Positions 16,653 to 24,607 of a stretch of DNA of 46,767 bases are shown here, piece by piece. Positions within the stretch are counted from its first letter, which is position 1; each line of letters opens with the position of its first letter. The translations under genes were made by a program, and so were the position numbers. Origin of the DNA: an uncultured Ruminococcus sp. (lineage in GTDB: Bacteria; Bacillota; Clostridia; Oscillospirales; Ruminococcaceae); assembly GCA_900538575.1 (NCBI GenBank), contig UPZA01000016.1, forward strand, positions 1 through 46,767, given 5' to 3'. The notes beneath the pieces were generated by a model that saw only the letters and a program-made list of their open reading frames with translations, searched no databases and was not told the DNA's origin.

Positions 16653-17081
16653 ATGATTAAACAAATTTCTATTTTCGTTGAAAATAAACCCGGTAGGCTT
16701 AAGGCTATGACTAATATACTCAAAGACAACAAGATTGATATCCGCGCTCTTTCAATTGCGGATACCAAGGACTTCGGAATTTTGAGACTTATTGTAAACG
16801 ATCCTGAAAAAGCATGCGGCGCTCTAAAGGACGCCGACTGTACCGTTACTATTACCGATGTGCTTGCAGTCGGCGTTGAAGACAATCCAGGCGGACTTGC
16901 CAAAGTTATGGATACGCTTTATGCAAATAAAATAAGCGTGGAATATATGTATGCGTTTGTAAGCAAATCCGAAAATATCGCCTATGTTATATTAAGAGTC
17001 GCCGATAACGAAGCGGCTGCCGAGGTTTTAAGCAGCGCAGGTATTAAGCTTTTAACAAGTCAGGAAATTTATGATATGTAA
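16653..17081 (+). CDS. Tandem ACT-domain amino-acid-binding protein
   Basis: 142 residues made of two ACT domains (about 1-70 and 70-142): QISIFVENKPGRLKAMTNIL and ITDVLAVGVEDNPGGLAKVM. ACT domains bind amino acids at dimer interfaces. Proteins of this type always seem to sit by paaK/ior genes and may report aromatic amino-acid level; this is inference from context. AAAGGAGGA precedes the ATG, 13 bases after paaK. Confidence 0.88.
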   Translation: MIKQISIFVENKPGRLKAMTNILKDNKIDIRALSIADTKDFGILRLIVNDPEKACGALKDADCTVTITDVLAVGVEDNPGGLAKVMDTLYANKISVEYMYAFVSKSENIAYVILRVADNEAAAEVLSSAGIKLLTSQEIYDM

Positions 17082-17098
17082 TATTAAGGGAGGACTTT

Positions 17099-17467
17099 AT
17101 GGGAATTTTTAATAAGATCGGCGACGCTGTTAGCGACGCCAGCCGAAATATGAATGAAAAAACAAAAAACCTGTCAGATACAGGAAATCTGAAAAGAAAA
17201 ATTATTTACGAGGAAGAAAGAATCCTTGAAATATTTTCAGACATTGGAAGAACTTATTATAAAACGCCTGAAAATATTGATGAATTGAAGGCTTACTGTG
17301 AAGATATTGATACGCGTAAACGCAGAATCAAAAAAATGAAATTTGAGCTGCAAAGCCTTAAAGGCGTTAAGGTCTGCCCGAAATGCCAGTCGGAGGTAAT
17401 GGACAAATTCCAGTTCTGCGGCGTTTGCGGCGCAAAGCTTCCCGTATCCGAAGAGGATTTCGATTAA
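17099..17467 (+). CDS. Zinc-ribbon protein
   Basis: 122 residues. A helical N-terminal part with a coiled-coil-like stretch (about 10-88) ends in a zinc ribbon CPKC...CGVCG at about 98-115. It lies 17 bases after the ACT gene with GGGAGGA upstream, so it is probably on the same transcript. Function unknown; no enzyme motif. Confidence 0.8.
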   Translation: MGIFNKIGDAVSDASRNMNEKTKNLSDTGNLKRKIIYEEERILEIFSDIGRTYYKTPENIDELKAYCEDIDTRKRRIKKMKFELQSLKGVKVCPKCQSEVMDKFQFCGVCGAKLPVSEEDFD

Positions 17468-17472
17468 TATTC

Positions 17473-17546
17473 AATAAAAATATCCCCTTTTGCCAAAAAA
17501 GCTGATTTATAAATAAACAGCGACAGCAAAAAGGGATATTTTTATT
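17473..17546. terminator. Bidirectional terminator between the aryl-acid operon and nrdG
   Basis: AATAAAAATATCCC...TTTTGC (from 17473) pairs with GCAAAA...GGGATATTTTTATT (to about 17546). Both strands end in T-rich tails, serving the two convergent units. Confidence 0.85.
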
Positions 17547-18072
17547 TATTCAAAGGAGAAAGAACTGTTTTTCCGCGAGTCAGCGATTCCTTTACAAGTA
17601 TAATTCTCTGATTCTCAGAGCCTCTGAATTTAAGGCATAAATTTCTTTGAGCAAGAATAAATTCACCGTCAACCAAAACGTCAATCATAGAAATAAACTC
17701 GTCCGTAACCTCGCAGTGCGCCTTTCCTTTTTTATTCAATATATCGGTTTCAAAAGTATAACCACTATAGCACCATATATTTTTTTCAGGATAAAGTCCT
17801 TTTATTTTTCTTAAAAGATCTATAAGACATCTCTGATTACAAACCTCAAGAGGCTCGCCTCCTATTAAAGTCAATCCGGAAATATAAACCGGTTCGACTG
17901 CTTTTATTATTTCACTGCATGTATCCTCTGTAAAAGGTAAACCATAATTAAAATCCCATGTTTTCTCATTAAAGCAGCCCCTGCAACGATGTGTGCAGCC
18001 GGAAACGAATAAAGATACTCTGACTCCCGTTCCGTTAGCAATATCTGTTTTTTTAATTTCGGCGTAATTCAT
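17542..18072 (-). CDS. nrdG: Anaerobic ribonucleotide reductase activating protein
   Basis: 176 residues. Radical SAM activase that installs the glycyl radical on NrdD. The cluster motif CTHRCRGCFN fits CxxxCxxC, preceded by NGTGVRVSLFVSGC, followed by the AdoMet GGEPL block and WCYSGY. Start chosen at ATG 18072 with GGAGAA upstream; the frame is open another 63 codons into nrdD but that part is not NrdG-like. It follows nrdD in one operon. Confidence 0.95.
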   Translation of the reverse strand: MNYAEIKKTDIANGTGVRVSLFVSGCTHRCRGCFNEKTWDFNYGLPFTEDTCSEIIKAVEPVYISGLTLIGGEPLEVCNQRCLIDLLRKIKGLYPEKNIWCYSGYTFETDILNKKGKAHCEVTDEFISMIDVLVDGEFILAQRNLCLKFRGSENQRIILVKESLTRGKTVLSPLNK

Positions 18073-18090
18073 AATTAATTCTCCGTAAAT

Positions 18091-18124
18091 AAAAGACTGC
18101 CGCCTATTAAGCGGCAGAGCTTTT
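18091..18124 (-). terminator. Hairpin between nrdD and nrdG
   Basis: CTGCCGC (18097-18103) pairs with GCGGCAG (18111-18117), flanked by A and T runs; on the minus strand the tail is TCTTTTATTT. It may partly terminate and so lower nrdG expression relative to nrdD. Confidence 0.65.
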
Positions 18125-18125
18125 C

Positions 18126-20303
18126 TTATAAATGCATTACTCTTTCTTTTATTTCCTGAGTACGTCCCTGATTCCAGAACTGAGTACCTATATAACCGCA
18201 GGTTCTTCTGGCAACATTCATTCTGTCCTGATCTGTATTGCCGCAGTTTGGGCATTGCCACACAAGCTTTCCATGTATATCGGTTATTATCTGTATTTCA
18301 CCGTCGAATCCGCATTCGCGGCAATAATCGCTTTTCGTATTAAGCTCGGCATACATTATATTATCATAAATATGCTGCATTACCGCCAGAACGGCTTCTA
18401 TATTATTCTGCATATTAGGAACCTCAACATAACTCACCGCTCCACCCGGCGACAGTTTCTGAAACTGAGCCTCAAAGGTAAGCTTACTGAAAGCGTCAAT
18501 ATCCTCGGTCACATGAATATGATAGCTGTTAGTTATATAATTCCTGTCTGTAACTCCGGGTATTATTCCGAAACGTTTCTGAAGACATTTTGAAAATTTA
18601 TATGTGGTAGATTCCAAAGGCGTTCCGTAAAGACTGAAGGCGATATTAGTTTCCTCAGCCCACCGGCTGCAAGCCTCGTTTAAATGCTTCATAACAGAAA
18701 GCGCAAAAGGAGTAGCCTCCGGATCCGTATGTGATTTTCCCGTCATATATCTTGTACATTCGCAAAGTCCGGCATATCCCAAGGAAATAGTCGAATAGCC
18801 ATTATAAAGAAGCTTATCAATAGTTTCACCCTTTTTAAGACGCGCAAGAGCTCCATACTGCCACAAAATGGGAGCAACATCCGAGGGTGTTCCAAGCAGC
18901 CTTTCATGTCTGCACATCAGAGCCTCCCTGCAAAGCTCAAGACGTTCATCAAATATTTTCCAGAATCTTTCTTCGTCTCCGTCCGACGAGCACGCTATAT
19001 CCACAAGGTTAAGAGTAACGACTCCCTGATTAAATCTTCCGTAATATTTAGGAGCGCCGTTTTCATCAACATAAGGAGTCAGAAAGCTCCGACAGCCCAT
19101 ACATGGATAGCAATTACCGTTGCCGTTTGCGTCTATCTTAAGCTCCAGCATTTTTTTCTCTGATATATAATCCGGAACCATTCTCTTTGCCGTGCATTCA
19201 GCAGCCAATTTAGTAATATCCCAGTATTTTGTTCCTTCGCGTATATTGTCCTCTTCCAGAACATAAATCAGTTTAGGAAAAGCAGGAGTTATATAAACGC
19301 CGCTTTCATTTTTTACGCCCAGTATACGCTGACGCAGCATTTCCTCTATCACAAGCGCAAGATCATCTCTGAGCCTGCCCTCTTCTACCTCGTTCAGATA
19401 CATAAAAACAGTTACAAAAGGCGCTTGTCCGTTGGTAGTCATCAAAGTAATAACCTGATATTGAATCATCTGTACTCCGCGTTTAATTTCTTCCTTTACA
19501 CGCATTTCGGCTATTTCATTTATTTTATCTTCATTGAGAGGTATTCCGGCTTCTTTAAATTCATTATATACTATTTTTCTCAGCTTTTGTCTGCTTACGT
19601 CGACAAACGGAGCAAGATGCGATAAGGTAATGCTCTGTCCTCCGTACTGCGAGCTGGCTATCTGAGCGATACTCTGGGTTGCGATATTACATGCAGTCGA
19701 AAAGCTCTTAGGTCTTTCTATCATTACTTCGCTTATAACAGTGCCGTTCTGAAGCATATCGTCAAGGTTTACCAAACAGCAGTTGTGCATATGCTGAGCA
19801 AAATAATCGGCGTCATGAAAATGTATAATTCCCTCTTCATGCGCCTTCACAATCTCCTCCGGCAAAAGAAAACGCCTTGTTATATCCTTGCTGACCTCTC
19901 CCGCCATGTAATCGCGCTGCACGCTGTTAATAACCGGATTTTTATTGGAATTTTCCTGCTTTACTTCCTCATTATTGCATTCTATCAGACTAAGTATCTG
20001 CTCGTCTGTTGAATTAGATTTTCTTACCAGACTTCTTTTATATCTATATGTAATATATTTTCTGGCAACCTCGAAGGCCTGATATTCCATGATCTTATTT
20101 TCCACAAGATCCTGAATTTCTTCAACGTTTAAAGTTCTTCCGATATTCTCACATAAATTCTTAATATATTTTGAAATATCTTTTATTTGTTCAACGGTCA
20201 GCCTTGCATTTTCGGCCGCTTCCCTGTTTGCCTTAGATACGGCGGAATCAATTTTTGAGGCGTCAAAATCCACCTCAATACCGCTCCTCTTTATAATTTT
20301 CAT
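18126..20303 (-). CDS. nrdD: Anaerobic ribonucleoside-triphosphate reductase
   Basis: 725 residues. Makes deoxyribonucleoside triphosphates without oxygen using a glycyl radical. The ATP-cone regulatory domain is at about 1-92 (KIIKRSGIEVDFDASKID). The catalytic barrel includes HDADYFAQHMHNCCLVNLDD and the finger-loop region with NGNCYPCMGCRSF. A C-terminal zinc site (CRECG...CPNCG) precedes the radical loop RRTCGYIG with Gly703. The start is the ATG at 20303 with GGGAGG upstream. Expression is probably controlled by NrdR: two boxes sit on its promoter. Confidence 0.97.
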   Translation of the reverse strand: MKIIKRSGIEVDFDASKIDSAVSKANREAAENARLTVEQIKDISKYIKNLCENIGRTLNVEEIQDLVENKIMEYQAFEVARKYITYRYKRSLVRKSNSTDEQILSLIECNNEEVKQENSNKNPVINSVQRDYMAGEVSKDITRRFLLPEEIVKAHEEGIIHFHDADYFAQHMHNCCLVNLDDMLQNGTVISEVMIERPKSFSTACNIATQSIAQIASSQYGGQSITLSHLAPFVDVSRQKLRKIVYNEFKEAGIPLNEDKINEIAEMRVKEEIKRGVQMIQYQVITLMTTNGQAPFVTVFMYLNEVEEGRLRDDLALVIEEMLRQRILGVKNESGVYITPAFPKLIYVLEEDNIREGTKYWDITKLAAECTAKRMVPDYISEKKMLELKIDANGNGNCYPCMGCRSFLTPYVDENGAPKYYGRFNQGVVTLNLVDIACSSDGDEERFWKIFDERLELCREALMCRHERLLGTPSDVAPILWQYGALARLKKGETIDKLLYNGYSTISLGYAGLCECTRYMTGKSHTDPEATPFALSVMKHLNEACSRWAEETNIAFSLYGTPLESTTYKFSKCLQKRFGIIPGVTDRNYITNSYHIHVTEDIDAFSKLTFEAQFQKLSPGGAVSYVEVPNMQNNIEAVLAVMQHIYDNIMYAELNTKSDYCRECGFDGEIQIITDIHGKLVWQCPNCGNTDQDRMNVARRTCGYIGTQFWNQGRTQEIKERVMHL

Positions 20304-20324
20304 ATAAACCTCCCTCAAGCCAAA

Positions 20325-20340
20325 ACACAATATGTAGTGT
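20325..20340 (-). promoter_or_regulatory. NrdR box 1 (nrdD leader)
   Basis: ACACAATATGTAGTGT fits the NrdR consensus acaCwAtATaTwGtgt. It lies downstream of the predicted transcription start, 32 bases from box 2, i.e. three helical turns. Confidence 0.88.
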
Positions 20341-20356
20341 TTTAAATTTCTGTAAA

Positions 20357-20372
20357 ACACTACATATAGTAT
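20357..20372 (-). promoter_or_regulatory. NrdR box 2, overlapping the nrdD -10
   Basis: ACACTACATATAGTAT is the second NrdR box. Its end overlaps the -10 hexamer, as expected of a repressor site. The paired boxes strongly indicate NrdR control; nrdR itself is outside the window. Confidence 0.87.
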
Positions 20373-20398
20373 TATACCATATAAACGTTAAAAGTCAA
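20371..20398 (-). promoter_or_regulatory. nrdD promoter
   Basis: On the minus strand TTGACT (20398-20393) and TATAAT (20376-20371) are separated by 16 bases, a sigma-A promoter covered by NrdR box 2. Confidence 0.8.
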
Positions 20399-20495
20399 GG
20401 CTAATTGGAAAGAAAATATGCACATATAAGATATATAAATTTCTTACACTTTCCATAATGGCTCACAGCAAATATAGCGACCGTTATTATATTTA

Positions 20496-21215
20496 TTAAT
20501 TCAGAATCTTATTTGAGTCAGCTTCCTGCCGTTTCCGCATCTTTGACCAATTCACAAAACCGTAAATATCGTTTACAAAAAACATAATAAAACATATAAC
20601 AACAGATAAATAAGATATATCGGTAAGCGCCGCCAATATCCATAAAATTATCAACACTATATCGTTGGCCGCATAGGCGGCCGCATAAAACGCGCTTCTT
20701 CTGAAGGTCAGATAAACCGCAAGAAAACTGGTAGTCACGGATACAGCGCTTGGTACTAAATTGGCCGTATGAAAAAATAACAGAATATAATAAAATATAA
20801 AAGTAACAGCCGCTTCCAGAATTATCATAAAAGCAATTTCCTTTGTTTTTAACCTATTTACCTTGACTTCCTTCTTGTTTCCGTTATAAGGATTTTTTAA
20901 CCATGAGATAAGTGCAAAAACCGCCATCGGCGCAGTCATTCCCAGATAAGTTATCATTTCTCCGTAATAAGCGAAGGTAAAGGATATAAAACCGTATAGG
21001 GCGCTGAAAATAATCATCAAAAATTGACCGACCGGATTCCCCTTTGCATTGTAAATCAATGATGTAACTCCTATCAGCGAAGCTATGAGGATCAATATGT
21101 TTTCCCTGTCAAATGCGAGGAAAGAAACTACAATAAGTACGGAAGACGTAAACCAAAGCATGAGTTCCTTTTTTGTAAAATAAAAAAGATGCGATTTAAA
21201 TTTTTCAAATATCAT
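20496..21215 (-). CDS. pnuC: PnuC-family vitamin/nucleoside transporter
   Basis: 239 residues, about seven membrane helices. PnuC traits include LIASLIGVTSLIYNAKGNPVG, FSALYGFISFTFAYYGEM, and near the end AYAANDIVLIILWILAA and NDIYGFVNW. PnuC proteins facilitate uptake of nicotinamide riboside; relatives carry thiamine (PnuT) or riboflavin. The start is the ATG at 21215 with GGAGG upstream; a TTG five codons earlier contains the ribosome site. It has its own promoter and a structured leader, so it is likely controlled by RNA. Confidence 0.88.
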   Translation of the reverse strand: MIFEKFKSHLFYFTKKELMLWFTSSVLIVVSFLAFDRENILILIASLIGVTSLIYNAKGNPVGQFLMIIFSALYGFISFTFAYYGEMITYLGMTAPMAVFALISWLKNPYNGNKKEVKVNRLKTKEIAFMIILEAAVTFIFYYILLFFHTANLVPSAVSVTTSFLAVYLTFRRSAFYAAAYAANDIVLIILWILAALTDISYLSVVICFIMFFVNDIYGFVNWSKMRKRQEADSNKILN

Positions 21216-21238
21216 ATATTTATCCTCCAAACCAAAAT

Positions 21239-21314
21239 AAGCGCCCGTTACACATCTTCCAAGACCTAACGATGTGTAACGGACGCTTCCGCTTTTCTAC
21301 CCGGTGGCAGAAAA
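21239..21314 (-). promoter_or_regulatory. Structured 5' leader of pnuC, candidate riboswitch of unassigned class
   Basis: On the minus strand two elements follow the promoter. First, a 6-bp hairpin TTTTCT/AGAAAA (21314-21309 with 21298-21293) around a GC-rich loop. Second, an 18-bp helix (21288-21271 with 21256-21239; one G-U pair) capped by a 14-base loop GTTAGGTCTTGGAA. The helix ends about 12 bases before the GGAGG, so it could gate translation. I could not match it to TPP, FMN, NAD or preQ1 consensus from memory. Confidence 0.5.
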
Positions 21315-21325
21315 TATTTTTTTAT

Positions 21326-21354
21326 ATTATATCAAATTGAAAGGTTAAAGTCAA
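21326..21354 (-). promoter_or_regulatory. pnuC promoter
   Basis: Minus-strand TTGACT (21354-21349), 17-base spacer, TATAAT (21331-21326): a near-ideal sigma-A promoter in the ldh-pnuC gap, which sets the leader at about 105 bases. Confidence 0.85.
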
Positions 21355-21382
21355 TAGTTGTTTTAAAAAATTTCTTCCGTTT

Positions 21383-22321
21383 TTAAATATCCAATTCCGA
21401 TATAACCTTTTTAAGGGTTTTAACAGAATTTATAAGTCTTTCGTTTTCCTCTTCGTTCAACGGTATGTCCAAAACCTTTTCAATTCCATTGCTTCCGACA
21501 ATAGACGGAACTCCTATACATAGATCAGAAAGTCCGTAATGTCCGTCAACATAGCCCGAAACAGGAAGAACTGAATGCTCGTCTCTTATTATCGCAAGCA
21601 CTATTTTTGTCACAGCCATTGCTATACCATAGTAGGTGGCGCCCTTTCTTTCAATTACCTCGTAGGCGCTGTCCCTGACATTTTCATAGGTCTGATTAAA
21701 CGATACCTCACGACAGCTTGAGCATAATCCATGAAAGTCCTCCAGATCTATACCGGAAACATTTGCACTGCTCCAGACAGCAAGCTCGCTGTCCCCATGC
21801 TCGCCTATAATAAATGCGTGTATGCTTCGGCTGTCAACGCAAAGCTGCTGTCCAAGATGATATTTCAGACGCGCCGTATCTAAAACGGTGCCGGAACCCA
21901 AAACTCTTCCCGCAGGAAATCCGGAAAGCTTTATTGTACAGTAGGTCAGAATATCGACCGGATTTGAAACAACAAGTAATATTGCGCTGTTATTATACTT
22001 TGTGATATTAGGAATTATACTCTTGAAAATCTCCACATTCTTGTGCACCATGTCAAGACGAGTTTCATTGGGCCTCTGGGCTGTTCCGGCCGTTATAATT
22101 ATAAGGTAGCAATCCGCAATATCCTTATAATCGCCCGCATAAACTTTCATTGGATGTGCAAAAGGAAGACCATGACTAAGATCCATAGCTTCACCCTCTG
22201 CCTTAGCATGATTTGAATCAATCAATACAAGCTCTGAAAAAAGACTTTTCTGAGTCAGCGCAAACGCTATAGTCGCGCCAACGAAACCGCAACCGATTAT
22301 TGCGCATTTTTGTTTATTCAT
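21383..22321 (-). CDS. ldh: L-lactate dehydrogenase
   Basis: 312 residues. Reduces pyruvate to L-lactate with NADH. The Rossmann motif is GCGFVGATIAF; the specificity loop TAGTAQRPNETRLD carries the Gln typical of lactate rather than malate dehydrogenases; catalytic His lies in GEHGDSE. AAGGAG lies 7 bases before the ATG. Monocistronic upstream of pnuC. It may be activated by fructose 1,6-bisphosphate as in other Firmicutes. Confidence 0.93.
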   Translation of the reverse strand: MNKQKCAIIGCGFVGATIAFALTQKSLFSELVLIDSNHAKAEGEAMDLSHGLPFAHPMKVYAGDYKDIADCYLIIITAGTAQRPNETRLDMVHKNVEIFKSIIPNITKYNNSAILLVVSNPVDILTYCTIKLSGFPAGRVLGSGTVLDTARLKYHLGQQLCVDSRSIHAFIIGEHGDSELAVWSSANVSGIDLEDFHGLCSSCREVSFNQTYENVRDSAYEVIERKGATYYGIAMAVTKIVLAIIRDEHSVLPVSGYVDGHYGLSDLCIGVPSIVGSNGIEKVLDIPLNEEENERLINSVKTLKKVISELDI

Positions 22322-22425
22322 ATCATATTCTCCTTAATATTCATTTAATGCCCAATTAATATTTCAATATAATATATTATTATCATCTTTTTACATTCAA
22401 TTCACGCAAATTTTGAAAAAAAGAC

Positions 22426-22454
22426 TTGATTAAGAAAGGAAAATGTTATATAAT
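22426..22454 (+). promoter_or_regulatory. Promoter of the NifU-like/GGGtGRT operon
   Basis: TTGATT (22426-22431), 17-base spacer, TATAAT (22449-22454). The leader contains a hairpin TTAAGAC/GTCTTAA (22473-22494) immediately before the AAAGGAG ribosome site. Confidence 0.75.
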
Positions 22455-22509
22455 AAGTACATATGCTGTATTAAGACTGTTTGAGGTCTTAAACGAAAGG
22501 AGTAATTAT

Positions 22510-23202
22510 ATGATTTATTCTCATGAAGTAGAAAACATGTGCACTGTTAGACAGGGCGTTGCTCACGGCGCTGCTCCAATTCCGGAGGAAGCAAAATGGG
22601 TAAAGGCAACTCAGATAACCGATATATCAGGACTTACTCACGGCGTAGGCTGGTGTGCTCCGCAGCAGGGCGCCTGCAAGCTGACGCTTAATGTAAAGGA
22701 AGGTATAATTCAGGAGGCGCTGGTTGAAACAATCGGTTGTTCCGGTATGACGCATTCCGCAGCTATGGCTGCTGAAATTCTTCCCGGCAGAACTCTGCTT
22801 GAAGCTCTTAACACCGACTTGGTCTGTGACGCTATCAACACTGCTATGAGAGAACTTTTTCTCCAGATCGTTTACGGCAGAACACAAAGCGCATTCTCAG
22901 AGGACGGTCTTCCTATCGGCGCCGGTCTTGAGGATCTTGGCAAGGGACTTCGTTCACAGGTAGGAACAATGTACGGTACGCTTAAAAAGGGTGTTCGTTA
23001 CCTCGAAATGGCTGAAGGCTACGTAACCGGCATTGCGCTTGACGATGAAGATCATGTTATAGGATATCAGTTTGTAAGCCTCGGAAAATTCACAGACTTT
23101 ATTAAAAAAGGCGACGATCCTAATACTGCCTGGGAAAAGGCAAAGGGTCAGTACGGCCGTGTTGAAGACGCTGTTAAGATCATCGATCCCAGAGCAGAAT
23201 AA
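22510..23202 (+). CDS. NifU/IscU-like iron-sulfur scaffold homologue paired with GGGtGRT protein
   Basis: 230 residues. The central part resembles the IscU/NifU scaffold fold: GVGWCAPQQGACKLTLNVKEG, ETIGCSGMTHSAAMAAEILPG and LVCDAINTAMRELF, giving conserved cysteines in positions typical of a cluster scaffold. N- and C-terminal extensions are not IscU-like. The start is the ATG at 22510 with AAAGGAG upstream; the frame is open from 22426 but that part is promoter and leader. It lies 14 bases before the GGGtGRT gene, its constant partner in many Firmicutes. The joint role is unknown. Confidence 0.8.
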   Translation: MIYSHEVENMCTVRQGVAHGAAPIPEEAKWVKATQITDISGLTHGVGWCAPQQGACKLTLNVKEGIIQEALVETIGCSGMTHSAAMAAEILPGRTLLEALNTDLVCDAINTAMRELFLQIVYGRTQSAFSEDGLPIGAGLEDLGKGLRSQVGTMYGTLKKGVRYLEMAEGYVTGIALDDEDHVIGYQFVSLGKFTDFIKKGDDPNTAWEKAKGQYGRVEDAVKIIDPRAE

Positions 23203-23216
23203 GGAGGTAAATTATA

Positions 23217-24218
23217 ATGGCTTTATTTGAATCATATGAAAGAAGAATTGATAAAATCAATTCCGTTTTAAACAGCTATGGAATTTCATCTATTGAAGAG
23301 GCAGAGAAAATTACTAAGGATAAAGGTCTTGATATATACGAACAGGTAAAGAAAATTCAGCCTATATGCTTTGAAAACGCTTGCTGGGCTTATATCGTAG
23401 GCGTAGCAATCGCAATAAAGAAGGGCTGCACAAGAGCGGCAGACGCTGCCGCTGCAATCGGAGAAGGTCTTCAGGCTTTCTGTATACCAGGCTCTGTAGC
23501 CGATCAGCGTAAGGTAGGTCTTGGTCATGGTAATCTAGGCAAAATGCTTCTTGAAGAAGAAACGGAGTGTTTCTGTTTCCTTGCAGGTCATGAATCCTTT
23601 GCCGCCGCAGAAGGCGCTATCGGTATTGCCGAAAAAGCAAACAAGGTAAGAAAAAAGCCCCTGAGAGTTATCCTTAACGGACTTGGTAAGGACGCTGCTC
23701 AGGTAATCTCAAGAATTAACGGATTTACTTTTGTTGAAACCGAAATGGATTATTCAACCGGCGAGGTCAAGGAAGTTTTCAGAAAATCCTATTCTGACGG
23801 TCTGAGAGCCAAGGTTAACTGCTACGGCGCTAACGATGTTACGGAAGGCGTTGCTATAATGTGGAAGGAAGGCGTTGATGTTTCTATCACAGGAAATTCA
23901 ACTAACCCCACAAGATTCCAGCACCCTGTTGCAGGTACATATAAAAAGGAATGTATCGAAAAAGGTAAGAAATATTTCTCTGTTGCATCAGGCGGCGGTA
24001 CCGGACGTACTCTTCACCCTGATAATATGGCGGCAGGACCAGCTTCTTACGGCATGACCGACACTCTCGGCAGAATGCATTCTGACGCACAGTTCGCAGG
24101 TTCATCGTCTGTTCCGGCTCATGTTGAAATGATGGGACTTATCGGCATGGGCAACAACCCTATGGTTGGAGCTACAGTTGCCTGCGCAGTTGCTGTTGAG
24201 GAATCGTGGAAACGCTAA
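23217..24218 (+). CDS. GGGtGRT protein
   Basis: 333 residues. The name-giving motif is SVASGGGTGRTLHPDNMAAG near residue 265, followed by SYGMTDTLGRMHSDAQFAG. The N-terminal region has several helices, GLGHGNLGKMLLEEE and FCFLAGHESFAAAEGAIG; the family is highly conserved but has no known function. Glycine-rich loops suggest nucleotide or cofactor binding, which is inference. AAGGAGG precedes the ATG. It forms a two-gene operon with the scaffold-like gene. Confidence 0.92.
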   Translation: MALFESYERRIDKINSVLNSYGISSIEEAEKITKDKGLDIYEQVKKIQPICFENACWAYIVGVAIAIKKGCTRAADAAAAIGEGLQAFCIPGSVADQRKVGLGHGNLGKMLLEEETECFCFLAGHESFAAAEGAIGIAEKANKVRKKPLRVILNGLGKDAAQVISRINGFTFVETEMDYSTGEVKEVFRKSYSDGLRAKVNCYGANDVTEGVAIMWKEGVDVSITGNSTNPTRFQHPVAGTYKKECIEKGKKYFSVASGGGTGRTLHPDNMAAGPASYGMTDTLGRMHSDAQFAGSSSVPAHVEMMGLIGMGNNPMVGATVACAVAVEESWKR

Positions 24219-24219
24219 T

Positions 24220-24438
24220 AACGAAGGACTTGCATTTACCGAAGGCTCGTTTAATTTATCGTTAACTGATGTATTCCGGCAAAAAGGATTGAAGTTATTA
24301 TATTATAATTGTACAATCTTAATTGGATAATACACTCCCCCAGGCAACGATGACGAACTCGGAATATCATATCCACGTTTACAAAACGGTTCAACCTATA
24401 ATATAATGGTACAAGCAGAAACTATCAATATTATATAG
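24220..24438 (+). pseudogene. Decayed coding remnant with in-frame stop
   Basis: Directly after the GGGtGRT stop, one frame reads as protein for 36 codons (NEGLAFTEGSFNLSL...), hits TAA at 24328-24330, and resumes in the same frame for 35 codons (YTPPGNDDELGISYPRLQ, NGSTYNIMVQAE) to TAG. The second piece has the composition of an extracellular Ig/FN3-like domain. It has no start or ribosome site, so it looks like the tail of a lost secreted-protein gene. Confidence 0.4.
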
Positions 24439-24462
24439 GGATTTTATTAACCGAAATAATTT

Positions 24463-24504
24463 AAAGCCTGTAAAGATTTAAGAGTCTTTACAGGCTTTTT
24501 GTTT
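24463..24504 (+). terminator. Intrinsic terminator
   Basis: AAAGCCTGTAAAGA (24463-24476) pairs with its complement (24485-24498), followed by TTTTTG. It ends the GGGtGRT transcript. Between 24505 and 24607 I see no convincing gene. Confidence 0.9.
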
Positions 24505-24607
24505 ACGTTCTGGATGTTAACAGCAATTAACGCAATGCGTCAACGCTGGAAGTTTCAGCAAATTTTGCAGTAGATGTCCGGCTGTTTGCGGTAATAATTA
24601 ACTGCTC

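Noticed and set aside
16319..16903. 194-codon minus-strand frame over paaK and the ACT gene
   Set aside because: Antisense shadow of two certain genes.
21239..21314. TPP, FMN, preQ1, THF or NAD riboswitch upstream of pnuC
   Set aside because: None of the conserved core strings I remember for these classes are present, so I list only an unassigned structured leader.
24505..24607. Short coding stretches on both strands between the terminator and the flavodoxin gene
   Set aside because: Frames of about 25 codons exist but have no start, ribosome site or recognisable motif; could be remnant sequence or chance.
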